A stretch of 64,000 nt of DNA. Origin: Polytrichum commune. Its lineage: Eukaryota; Streptophyta; Polytrichopsida; Polytrichales; Polytrichaceae. A model generated the notes under the pieces. It saw nothing but the letters and a program-made list of their open reading frames with translations. It had not been told where the DNA came from and did not search any database. Shown here in pieces: positions 12,368 to 23,266 of the stretch. A program made the translations under genes and the position numbers. The stretch's first letter is position 1. Every line of letters starts with the position of its first letter. The stretch covers positions 67,310,033 through 67,374,032 of the forward strand of contig OX485804.1 of assembly GCA_950295325.1 (NCBI GenBank). Direction: 5' to 3'.

Positions 12368-12991
12368 GCATCCTATACTTCTTTATTTATAGGCTATGTG
12401 TTACTAGATTAAATATCAAAGGCCCCAATTAAGTCCAACGAACAAGGATAATCAACTGCTAATTACAAATGAACCAGTTGAAGTTCAAGACTACATGAAA
12501 ATGACGAATCGTTTTAGAGGAATTTGTGAAATATACCTCAACTTAGTATAGAAAAAAAATTGAAAAATCACAACACGTAACGGTTTGGACTTGGAGACAC
12601 TAAGGTTTGGACTGATTATGCCCAAAAGTCAACCGGGACAGTGATTTACTCTTGACTCTTGATAAAGTCATTTGGAATGACACGGCCAAAACCCTGTAAG
12701 TTGTAAGGAGTCAGATTTTTATGTTGGATGGATGAGAGATATACTCGAGTCTTTAATGATTCCCGCTCTTCTTAAATAATTAGGACATTATTCTCAAGAG
12801 TACCTTGCAATTTATACGTTGACTATGATTTGATGAGGTCACTGAACGAGTTTTTAGAGTCTAATAGGTAAACCTTAGCCTCACATTTAAGTGTACTTAT
12901 TGTACTTAGCTAGTACGGAAATGTAGTTTTAACTAACTTCAGGTAGTTCATGGCATTAAAAGTGGTCCATATTGTGGGCGAGAGTCCACAG

Positions 12992-13651
12992 CTATGTTCG
13001 GGGAAAACCGACGGCTAGTTCATTATCAGCCGATGGATTTCCCCTCATGGCCAGTCCAAATTTCCAACCATTGGATGGCAATCCGACTGTAATTTCAATC
13101 CTTCGGCAATTAGCCGATGGACCAAAAAATGTCCCGGAAATGTAGCCGATTCTTCTTGTGAGTTACTGGATTTCAGCCGGAAGCATCCAGAGCGCTATTT
13201 GTCTGGGGCATCCGATGATGCACTTGAGGAAGTACCCTAAACCTTAAACTTTTTGAATTATGCAACCTTTCCATGACCAAATCCAAATGCTTCTATGAAG
13301 AATTGGGGGACCCTTGGCCTTCAAGCGGTGAAGGCATTGCTAGGTTCAATTCCTGCCAAGGATATTAACTCTTCAAATTTAAAGTTTTGAACATGCCTTT
13401 CTTTTCACTTATTCAAGATTTTGTACTAAGAAATGATTTCTAATAAATTTTCATACATTTTTTAAACAATTAGTGCCAATATGAATTCCATTTAATCGGA
13501 TATTGGCCAATGAAAATATGAAAATATAGGCAATTGGACGATTGATTTTACAAAAGACCGGCTCTTGCCGATGTAAATTGGAAAAAATCCGACCCTTCGT
13601 AGCAACTACCGGCAATTAGCCACAAAGGCTTCAAAAACTTCCCGAACTCTG
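12992..13651 (+). mobile_element. Non-autonomous hAT-type MITE, copy 2
   Basis: This is the same family and orientation as the element at 448-1096, at 660 bp. The extra length is an 11-base insertion (GCCTTTCTTTT) at about 13395. Its own 8-bp direct repeat GTCCACAG lies at 12984-12991 and 13652-13659. The two copies differ by scattered substitutions only, so both are fairly recent. Confidence 0.85.
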
Positions 13652-13881
13652 GTCCACAGGGAAGTCTTACATTAGCACCTCTGATCCATTTGAAAAGGAT
13701 TTGGGGGAACCAACCCATACACTCGTTCCTTGTTGGATGCCTAAACCCTTGCCTCCAAGGAACCAGTCTATAGGTTGTTTCGTCCTAGCTTTTGAAAAGC
13801 ATGTCCCCTGAAAATTTGTGGTTAATAGAGTTAATCATGAAGTAAAGCAAATGAAACCATGGGTTTGGTTTTAAACTCTGA

Positions 13882-14362
13882 GGGCCACTTCACACACAAG
13901 ACTGAGAGCCCGTGACCATCACACTTCAAGCACTCTCATTGGTGGAAAAGGCGGAGTTGGTCCAAGTTCGCTTCACGCTTGATGGACCAACGGAGTATGT
14001 GAATGCAAGATGGATGTAAAGTCTACATGGATTCCTACATGGCATCGAATGGATCATATTTCATGGTCACTTGGACTATTTTCAAAAACAACCTCTTGGA
14101 GGTAGGCATGACACTAAACCGGGAGACCATGGCACTCCGAATGTTCACAATTGTTGATTTATTCTATTTTATCATGGTGAGGACCCACATGAATAGAAAT
14201 TCTTTGAAACAACATTTGGTTGAGGGCCTGGTCACATATGACTTCACACTACACTTAAGGATCCGTGACCACATACATGATCTTGAGACGGCCTTTGGAC
14301 ACTTTCTTTTGGGTTCTCACAACTTCATGGTCACGGCTCTTGGCTCGTGTGTGAAGGGGCCC
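13882..14362. mobile_element. PIF/Harbinger-like MITE (GGGCCACTTCACACAC family), copy 1
   Basis: The 481-bp element starts GGGCCACTTCACACACAAG and ends in the inverted version (GTGTGTGAAGGGGCCC). TGA lies directly outside both ends (13879-13881, 14363-14365). A related copy lies at 46741-47344 with TAA duplications. The 120-codon frame inside (14003-14365) runs into the terminal repeat and matches no protein known to me, so it is not called as a gene. Confidence 0.8.
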
Positions 14363-15353
14363 TGAGTTCATGAGAATTAACACAAAGTTACTTGAGTTTT
14401 CTCAATGTATAAAACATCATCACAAAGAATAGTGTCGGGTTATTAAAAACTAGCTTTCTAGCTCATCCTTCTAGAATGGGTGGGGCAAGCTAACCTTGCA
14501 TGAGTTGATCCAAGATTTAGGACAATGAGTCCCATGCACACATAATGTTTTAAATTAAACAAATATTTCAAAGTGTGAGAGGTGGACACGGGAGGTCCTA
14601 AAAGCTCCAAGAGGACGCTAAGTCCCCCCCCCCCATGAACATTTTAGGGGAGGAATATTCGGGCAGGGGCAGCCGCCCGTCCAAAAAATCAAGATTTTTT
14701 GGACCCAACCAAAAAATGCTGCCCACCCGCCCGACTTTGAAAAAACTATTGCCCTTGCATTCTTGAAGGCTATTTATCCACAAGTCCCACATTGAGTGCA
14801 CTTCATCTTCAAGGTCCCAAATCTAATATATATGTTCACTTCCATTGAATAAGAAATCAATTGACTAGGTTTTCATTTTCAAAGTGAAACCACCAATAAA
14901 GCATGTAATTAACTTGGAAGTCAAAAATATTACAAAATCCTCATTAGCTTTCTGATTTATTTGGTCTTAATTAAGATTAATCATAATTAATTAGACTTAG
15001 TTACAGTCAATCACACTTAATTACTTTAAATGCATATGAATACTTTGTGAAAGTAGAAGGTATTAATTAGACTATAATATTTAACATATTAAAACTAAAT
15101 CGCTAATTTTAGTTCCATATTAGAATGACAAAGACCCTTTCAATGGTAAGTCACAAAATTTATAACCTCAGTGCTAGTGAGGATTTTGTAATATTTTTGA
15201 TTGTCAAGTTAATTACATGCTTCATCGGTGGTTTCTCTTTGAAAATGAAAACCTAGTCAATTGCTTACTTACTTAATGGAAGTGAACATATATAATATGT
15301 TTGGGACCTTGAAGATGAAGTGCACTCAATATGGGATTTGTGGATGAGTGGCA

Positions 15354-17652
15354 TGTCGAGGTCACCTTCAACCCTCAGCCTTAGACGGTGTAACCCGCTG
15401 CTGAACCGGTTTACATGGAAGTTACTCCCACCAAAATTAAACATCTCTAGGTTTCCTTTTCTATGAAGGTGGTTGCTTGTATACTATTATTTAGATTCGT
15501 GATAGTTTGTTTCCGTGCTCTTTTAAACTCTCAAGGAGCAGATGACCTAAGTTTGCAAGCTTATGTTCCTTTAAATTCTAATGTCAAGGTTAAGTGTATT
15601 TAAAGGAACTTCATTCTTGTATATAATGTCTTTCATGGTTTGAATGATTATAATCTCTGTGGAGGCCATCTCCTAATAAGTGGTATGGTGTTTCCTCTTG
15701 GATGAATCTCTAAGGAAAAAGTAGCCTAAACTTTCAAACTTATGTTTCCCGAAATCCTAATGTCGAGGTTAAGTGTTGTGAGCGTAGAGAGTACTTTTGC
15801 AAGTAATATATTAGGAAACCAATATACTTCAATTCCATTTCAATTCCAATATCCTCAACCAAAGTTCACAATCTTGAGTGTTTTATCAATCATGTTTATT
15901 AGTATATCTAGATTGTAATAACTTAATCGTAAGATTGGACTACTTGATAGTCTTCGAATTCTCCTATTCTCGAATGATGGTTTGAATCCCTCTCAATGTC
16001 TTCAATCTCTAATGATGAAAGTTTAATTCTCCGGTCTCGAGAAATTCCTTTAGACTTCACTCTTCAAAAGAATCTTCTTAGTCTTTGTAAAATCTTCTTA
16101 GCCATCACAAGTATCCCCAGTCTTGACTTTGAAACACCTTAGTCTTTAGCTTTGAGAACCTCCTTGGTCTTTGACCCGCAAAATCTCCTTAGTCTTTTGT
16201 CTTCTCGGTCCTCCAGTCTCATGGGCCCTCAGTCTTGTGGTCCTTTAGTTTTTCATGTTCTCCCGGTCTTCAAAAGTCTTCAAGTACTTCATAGGTCTTT
16301 AGTCTTCGCTCCTACGGTCTTGTGATCTCTCAGTACCTCGGGCCCTCAATCTTCAAGGTACACCCAAAAGGGGTTTTCATATCTCCGAGTCTTCGGATTC
16401 GTTAAGAATCAGTCTTCAAGTCTCGGAAACTCGCCATCCGGTTCCGCGGTCCTCCAGTCACGGTCTCTAGTCCGCGGGCCTTCAGTATCGCGGGCTCTCA
16501 GTCTAAATTCGGTCTTCAAACTCGAAGCCGTTCGTCTTCGAGTATCTTCAAATATCGCTAAGTCTTCGGTCTTCGTCTTCACGCCTTGCGGCCTCGTGGT
16601 CCCTCAGCCTCGGGCCTTCGGTCTTCGAATATCTCTAAAAGTTTTAGAGTCTTCAAATTTCTCTAAAAGTTTTAGAGTCTTCAAGGTTGTCGAAAAGATC
16701 TTCGATTCCTCGAGTAAAATCGCGAAGCTCCGATTGTCGTCAAATCGCTCCCGATAATGCTCCAAATCGGTCTTCGTTAAAAACGCTCCCGATAATGCTC
16801 TTCTTGACGCTCACGTTGGATTGTTGAAATGAATAATGAGGTGAATTAGGACTCCTAAGTGCCCTCTTTATATAGGGTATGAAATCTATTAATTTCCTAA
16901 TTAGGCGGTAAGGCCCTAGTACCCTATTGCCACATGTAGGATTTGGCTATTTTAAGCTCTGTATCTATCTACATTCTAATTTTAGCCCGGCATATCTAAT
17001 TTAATAATGAGCACATGCTTAATTTGAATGTTCGTGTGGTGTTAATTAGGATGCAATCCTCCTTATTCCTAGATGTGCCTAAGGTAATTGGTTATCATTC
17101 ATAACATCCGTTCATTCAAAAGGTGGATGTTCATTGCCGCATGGATGGTAGTTATGTTCGTCCAAGGGATTTTCATCCCTTGGCAGTGTTTTCCATCTAC
17201 ATCCCTTAGACTAGTGAGTACGTGTTCACTAAGAGTACCTAGATGTTCACTAAAAGAGAACTAGATGTCTACTAAGTAGTCACTACATAGCTAGGTGGCT
17301 ACTACCTCTAGTTACTAATGTGCTCACTTCCTACTACTAGCATGCTTGCCTCCTATCCCAAAAAGGTGACTGGGTACTCACTATTTCGGCCGTTCCCTAT
17401 GGTGTGTCTTGTTCCCACCGGCTTAGCCCGTTCCCGCCGGTCTTCAGTTCGTTCCCGGGACGTTCCCCTACTGCTCCCTTCTCTCGGCGTCGTTCCCACG
17501 CTGCTCCTACGTTCCCGGGCCGCTCCCGGTGACGCTCTCCGTTCCCAGCCTCTCGGCCGTTCCCGGTGTGCTCACAGTGACGCTCTCCGTTCCCGGTGTG
17601 CTACTCTCAGTGTTCCTAACACCGCCGCCGGTGCGGTGCGGTGCACTCATCA
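15354..17652 (-). repeat. Solo LTR of a related Ty3-type element
   Basis: Read on the minus strand, the end of this segment (15354-15440) closely matches the last ~85 bp of the LTRs of the big retrotransposon, including GGGAGTAACTTCCATGTAAA. A TATA box followed by AAGAGGGC, like that LTR's TATAAAGAGGCC, lies at 16868-16875. The leader downstream is rich in GAAGAC units and palindromes. No internal retrotransposon genes adjoin it, so it is a solo LTR left by recombination, inserted in the foldback arm. The imperfect duplication is GTGGC/ATGGC. The family is related to but diverged from the 20.8-43.7 kb element. Confidence 0.7.
16868..16875 (-). promoter_or_regulatory. TATA box of the solo LTR
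   Basis: On the minus strand it reads CCCTATATAAAGAGGGC, placed like the TATA of the large element's LTR. Confidence 0.55.
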
Positions 17653-17831
17653 ATGGCTACACATGGCCTTCAAAAATGCAAGGGCAATGGTTTTTTCAAA
17701 GTCGGGCGGGCAGGCAGCAATTTTCAGTTGGGTCCAAAAAATCTTGATTTTCTAGACGGGCGGTTGCCCTTGCCTGAATATTCTTCCCCCAAAAAGTTTG
17801 TGGGGGCGAACTCAAAGTCCTCAGAGCTCCA

Positions 17832-20770
17832 TCCAACTTCCAAAATAGGCTACGATACACGACGAGCTAACTAGCTCTTATTAGAAAAACTTCTCAAAGA
17901 AGGATCAAACCTACAGTTCCGTCCATCTTTGAGGGACTTTGTGGATAAATCTAATGTATCTTTGATATTCTTCACTACATTACTACACTTTTTTTCTTCT
18001 CATTAGTGAATGTACCATCAAATTAGAGTGGTCTACTTTAACTGAATTAATTCTTTTCAAATAAAGTAGTTCACTATAATAATAATAATCTTCCGCACAT
18101 GTCATTGCATCGACTTCCGCCACCATTGTTTACCACCATTTTCAAAGTGAACAATATCATTAAAAATCTCAAGACTACTTGTCATGTTTTCATGCCGTCA
18201 CAACTCATCACTGTACTTAAACATTGTGTTTGGATGATCTTTTGTGAAGTTCAAGCCCTCTTTATATCGTAAAGCCCACTTTTGTAAAGTGGGGTTGATG
18301 TAATGTTTTGCACACCACACAAATTTCTATATGTAGTAGAATGATAGGGTGTTCTACTATAGTGTGCACCACGTCAAATCTAACTAACGAAAATCTTGAC
18401 AAAAGTTTGAAACAATAAATCCCACACTAAAGAGAACAAATAATTTAGTGGTGGTCTGGCACGGGGGGTGGACTCCTCATACCACGTATGAACTAACTAC
18501 GTTGTAAGAAGGGATATTATTTGAGGTATTAGTGTACATAGTATACGTAAAGGAGAGGTGTTATTTTTCTCTAGTGTGTACATCTTAAAAGGCTATTAAA
18601 TGTAGGTGTACAAAAAGGGTCCTAATACTTAGAAATATTTGACAATAGATGTGTTGGTTTCAGTTTATCATGGTTTCATCCATTATTGTCATATGGTCAA
18701 AGTCCTCAACGACTACCACGTATGTTTTTGTGAGGGTTTGCATTTGGGTTCTAGGTACTTACAAACTAGAGGGTCTTGCTCGGGGCGATCACACCCCCTT
18801 ACGTTTTGTAACCACGTGCAATAATGGGGTATTTAATGGGGGGGATATTTATGCACCTCTCAATATTTTCCTGCCCTATTTGTAGATATAAAGCTACTTT
18901 GATGTACTTTTAGCACCCTATATTTATTTGTAATTATTTAGAGAGGCTAATTTTTGGCACCATAGTTTTTTTATAAATCGTACAAGTACCAAACAGTGGA
19001 CAGAATACTATAGCATTGCAAAATCGACTATGTGAGCAACAAACATTCCATACCATCCATCTTGTCATTCAACTGGTTTCAATTAGTTATACCAATCCTA
19101 AACCATTCAAAGTACCGCTCAAAACACAACCAATAGCATTTGGGTACTAGTTAAAGGGTTACCAATAAACATGGAGATGACAAAATATACAAGCTAACAT
19201 AGACAAGTTGTAAACACGGATAGGACAAAACAAGAAATACAATCAGTTGTGACAAGACATAGAATTTTGCACAACTACCTACTCCAAAAACAAAATTGCA
19301 TTCAAATACAAGAAAGCTAAATACAAAAGCCACAATTATTGTATTGATCCTACTACACACTTTTAGGGGGATCCAATATCTATAACCCTATTTTTTTTAT
19401 TAATTACTAAAATGAAGGAATTATTCACCACCCTATTTTACATATAATCGTGTAGGGGACAAATTTATAATTTTTACCCTCAACGAATTAAATTGATCCT
19501 ATTTTTTTATCTCACGTGGTTTCTAAAATTCCGATAGTCACCTCCCCAAGGGGTCTTGTGAACGCTCATGGGCTTCCTTGAGTTATGCTCTCCAGTTTGT
19601 AACTAAGTTATTGTGCTCTTGTCTTTTTTTATTTGCTACAAACATTGAGTTACATGCTATGCATGAAAATGATTTTTTAAGAGGAAAGTGAAAGTGGGTT
19701 GCATGTGTAATAAAATGCCTAGTCAATTCATAATATATATTTTGTGTATATAATGGAGGCATTTGTCATATTACATTGGAAATCTTAGTATACATACATG
19801 AATCCATTTTCTAGCCTATAATTAGTACACTTTCACTTTTCTTCTCTATAAACTTATCATATATAGGGGGTTTAATTTCCTCGGGGAGTTCACTAGACAT
19901 GTATATATGTATACACGGGCATGACAAGGGTATTTATTCAAGGGGTATTTAATTATCCATCCTTAATTTTTTGTGCCATATTATTATATAATTTTCTATT
20001 TTTTTAAAATGACCCTATAATTACTTTTAAATTTGATGAAGCTATAATTTTAAGCTAGGTATGTTCATTATGATTATTTGATTTTGCTCCAAAGGGTTTA
20101 AGAGCATTCAAAGTACTAAGTCACCAAAATCCAAGGCACAACAAGGTTTTACATTAAGAGTGTTCATAAACAGTTTCAAACAACAAAATCAGCCCATGTT
20201 CCTCAATCAAGTTACACGCACAATTAAACACAACGATACTGAGTGTAAAAAAAAAAAATTAAAACACCAACAACAAAGCAAGCAAAAATAGGGTCCATGC
20301 AATAATGTAGAAGGGTATAGAGTTAATACTACAACATCTTGCTTGAAGCAGACATACACAAGACCAACCAAAACTCCTCTAATTTATCTTGAGAAATTGT
20401 TTCTAGCATTTAAAAACACTAGCAAAACTGTTCATAGCAAATGAAAGATGTCATGTTCATCTTGCAAAACAATTCCTAGCTTTTAAGAACACTAGTATAT
20501 AATCAACAAATAATGCATGCCTTTAATCCTATACCCAGGAATATGTCATCCGCCCTCATCAATCTTTCATCCCATTTTTTCAACTGAATCGACGTATTTT
20601 TTCATCCAAAATCTTCCCGCCTCTGAACACAAAGTTCACCCTATTTTAAAAAAAACCTAGGATCCTTAAATTCTACGGTATATTTTTACAAATATTTTAA
20701 AAATATGCGTTATTTGTATCAAGCCTATATTATTTATAATACAAATTTTATCATACATACTCACCTATAT
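17832..20770. other. No gene; fragments of a dispersed repeat
   Basis: The region 18469-18780 begins GGGGGTGGACTCCTCAT and carries the ATTATTGTCATATGGTCAAA and GCATTTGGGTTCTAG block that recurs near 44240-44570, 48230-48370 and 51000-51360. The region 19553-19890 matches the other half of that repeat and ends near ATATAGGGGGTTTAATTTC. The rest is AT-rich with no gene or RNA that I can support. Confidence 0.5.
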
Positions 20771-20896
20771 TACTTTGGTGAGCTCACTTCTCCCCCCCAA
20801 GATGGAAGAGGAGGCCGGCGAGCAAGAAGCTGAGTGGTGAAACAAAGGAGAGGCGAATCGGGGAATGAAAAGGAGCAGCCGCGTGGCGAAAGGGGT

Positions 20897-20940
20897 CCCT
20901 GGAAATGTAAGGGAGCCCGGGAAACGTAAGCGAGGCCTGG
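20897..20940 (+). repeat. 20-bp GC-rich minisatellite in the 5' LTR
   Basis: Units of the type CCTGGGAGCGTAAGCGAGGC stand head to tail. Two fewer units are present here than at 41390-41472 in the 3' LTR, which accounts for the 40-bp length difference between the LTRs. Confidence 0.8.
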
Positions 20941-21390
20941 GAACGCACGGGAACGAACAGGGAACGTAGGCGTACGAGGACGAAGAGCCGAGACCCCGGG
21001 AACGTGGGCGTACGAGCTGGCGAACGAGCCAGGCGGGTTTAAAGCCGAGCTGGCGGATGGGCAGACTGGTTACTAGTGAAGGCAACGGATCAACTACTGA
21101 GGGCCGGGTTTAGGGCCTATATATATATCCGGCCGAAATAGCTAGGTAAATGAGAATAGGACCATTTTGGAGAACCGAGGGGGCACGGCCCTATTCCCAT
21201 TTTACAACACATGTCAATTAGGTAGCTAGAAGATATGAAGAGATATGTAATTAGGATTTACATATTGGACTTTATAGATTTAAACTCTACGAATCAAAGA
21301 CATTTGAATTCGGCTATTATTAGATAACAGAGCTAAATTTAGCCGAAGTAACATTTACAAAAATCCTAGGAAAATATAGATTTGTAAGAC

Positions 21391-21398
21391 TATATAAA
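21391..21398 (+). promoter_or_regulatory. LTR promoter TATA box
   Basis: TATATAAA in the context GACTATATAAAGAGGCC suggests transcription starting about 25-35 bases downstream, near 21425. That would make the upstream part U3 and the hairpin array the start of the RNA leader. The promoter role is inferred from position and consensus. Confidence 0.65.
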
Positions 21399-21493
21399 GA
21401 GGCCAACTAGAGGGCCCTAATGCACTTCATTCGCATAAGAAGACTTTACATGAGTGTCCGAGCTCCCGAGTCTTGAGTCTTGAGTTCGCAATA

Positions 21494-21710
21494 GGCACCC
21501 GAGGTGCATTAGGAAATTCATAGGCACCCGTGGTGCATTAGAAGTTCTATAGGCACCCGTGGTGCATTAGGAGTTCTATAGGCACCCGTGGTGCATTAGG
21601 AACTCTATAGGCACCCGTGGTGCATTAGGAAACTTTAGATAGACAAACGGCACCCGCGGTGCAATAAGTTGTGTCTAGAGATCGCATTTGGCAACCACGG
21701 TGCGGTAAGG
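21494..21710 (+). repeat. Hairpin-forming 29-bp repeat array in the LTR leader
   Basis: Five units spaced exactly 29 bp (starts at 21494, 21523, 21552, 21581, 21610) and two looser ones (21649, 21690) share GGCACCCGTGGTGCATTAG. Each has an inverted pair GCACC/GGTGC around a 3-base loop. In the regular units the loop changes (CGA, CGT, CGC) but the stem does not, which argues for a folded RNA or a palindromic protein-binding site. The seventh unit is degenerate. The array sits about 70-280 bases after the inferred transcription start. Confidence 0.85.
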
Positions 21711-23190
21711 TATGAGGCGGCAATCAAAGAGCAACATACTCACATAGGCTTAGGCCATTGCCGAATTGTAAGACAAGCAAGGTTTTGGGAAAGAGACGAC
21801 CCGAGGACTTGCATGCGGCTCATTGGCCAAACACCATATAAAGGAACTCCGATAAATACTTTGTGAAATTCATATAAGGAGAAGTAAATCGCGTGCGACA
21901 AACTTGAGGTTATTTCATAGCAACTTGGATTACGCATGCAATACGGTGAAATCGCCCACACTTGGCAAGAGGTTGAGGCAAGAGAATCTAAGTACATCAA
22001 ATCACCTAGGTAGTGCTCATTGATGGAAAAGGTAATGATGCCTCAAGCCGAAGCTTGACACCTTAGCATAAGTTCACATCATTACCTCTCACGCCATTGG
22101 ATTTGAGGCACCTAGATTAGTTTGCTTGAGAGGACTTGATAAGACTAATCAAATCATAAAGCAAGCAAAGGATTGGAACCAAAGGAGGCCAAGTTGTGGC
22201 CTCGTCATCAAAATCTCCTACCTTAGCACTTAGGGATTTTGGCGGCCTAAGAGAATATTCTGGGAATTTAGCCGGCCTTAGCCAAATATTGGGAATCTTC
22301 TAAGGAGTAGCAATTATGTGCTAAGCCTTAGAGATTTGGCTCGAGAGCATACACTTATAATTTACGGAATGTAAAAGGGATTTTAATTATGTCAACATAT
22401 CTTCCGCGAGCTAGGTGGACTTAGCGAGGGAATATGCTACCTTATGAGGGTATTTAGGCGACGTGTTTGAAGACTTGAATGGAATAGAGATTATGGCATT
22501 GGAATTTAAAGGAATGAATAAGGATTCTATATAGGATTACAAATCGAGATGATATAAATTCAAAACATGAAAGATATTGTAGGTAGGGGAATATAGATGG
22601 TTTCAAAATACGAGAGTTATAAACTTGAAATATGTTTTAGATGAATTCAACCATGAAAGATATTGTATGAGGATATTTCTCTCGGGGAAAACACTTCACC
22701 TTGACATTACACGTTTGAGAAACATTAACTTAAGGTCTAAGGTACCTATCCATTTAAGAGACTATTTAAAAGAAGCTACATATATACTGAGAGTATTGTG
22801 GAAGTGTTCTCGTTAAGGGCACTTTCGGGGAACATAAACTTGACAACTTGGACACTTTATCCCTAGGGATTTATCAAAGGGGTCTTGAACACAATATTCT
22901 TGGTTAAGAAAAGTATTGTGTTACTAAATCTATTTAAAGGTTTAGGAACACCAAACCTTGACATTAGATTCAGGGAAACATAAACTTGTAATCTTAGACC
23001 AACTACTCCTAGAGAATTTATAAGAACATTGAAACTATATGTTACGGATTGAGACACCGAAGAATGCAAACACCTTCACGAGACTTAGAGAGAAGATCTA
23101 ATTTTGGTGGGAGTAACTTCCATGTAAACCGGTTTAGCAACGGGTTACACCGTCTGAGGCTGGATGGTTGAAGGTGGCCCTCCAACATTT

Positions 23191-23208
23191 TGGCGACCAT
23201 GCTGGGGA
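23191..23208 (+). promoter_or_regulatory. Primer binding site, tRNA-Arg-like
   Basis: TGGCGACCATGCTGGGGA starts three bases after the 5' LTR. TGG complements the tRNA CCA end, and the flanking GCGAC and GCTGGGGA match the complement of a plant tRNA-Arg 3' end as I remember it, with the three middle acceptor bases differing. tRNA-Arg priming is known for some Tat/Ogre-type elements. Confidence 0.7.
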
Positions 23209-23266
23209 TACGCCACATGGACGTTACACTTGCCTAGATTAGAGATAAAATTTACAACATATTGTT

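Larger units (their letters stand above)
14610..17824. mobile_element. Foldback element split by a solo LTR
   Basis: The left arm (14610 to about 14955) is the inverted copy of two separated right-arm blocks, 15170-15353 and 17653-17824. The blocks join only if the solo LTR at 15354-17652 is removed; the arms then match continuously through the TTGTGGAT...GCCTTCAA region. Without the LTR the element is about 0.9 kb with arms near 350 bp and an AT-rich centre rich in TTAATTA. AGCTCCA occurs just outside both ends (14603-14609, 17825-17831) and may be the target duplication. It encodes no protein. Confidence 0.65.
20776..23187 (+). repeat. 5' LTR
   Basis: The 2412-bp LTR starts TGGTGAGCTCAC and ends CCCTCCAACA. 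Apart from two missing 20-bp minisatellite units near 20900-20940 and three base differences seen near the start (positions about 20831-20871), I find it the same as the 3' LTR in all stretches compared. It carries the TATA box at 21391 and the hairpin repeat array at 21494-21710. Short open frames inside it occur identically in the 3' LTR and are not genes. Confidence 0.95.

Noticed and set aside
14003-14365. 120-codon open frame
   Set aside because: It lies wholly inside a MITE and runs into its terminal inverted repeat. No protein family is recognised.
15354-17652. A full minus-strand retrotransposon
   Set aside because: Only LTR-like sequence is present; no primer site, gag or pol adjoins it, and foldback-arm sequence continues on both sides.
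17318-17755. 145-codon frame rich in Arg/Ser/Pro
   Set aside because: It spans the end of the minus-strand solo LTR and the foldback arm on the opposite strand. A composition artefact.
21494-21710. CRISPR-like array because of the regular 29-bp repeats
   Set aside because: Units are directly contiguous with no unique spacers, sit in a plant LTR, and occur twice because LTRs are duplicated.
21669-22816. Small open frames in the LTR (also at 42202-43349)
   Set aside because: They exist identically in both LTRs, show no domain, and are non-coding LTR sequence.
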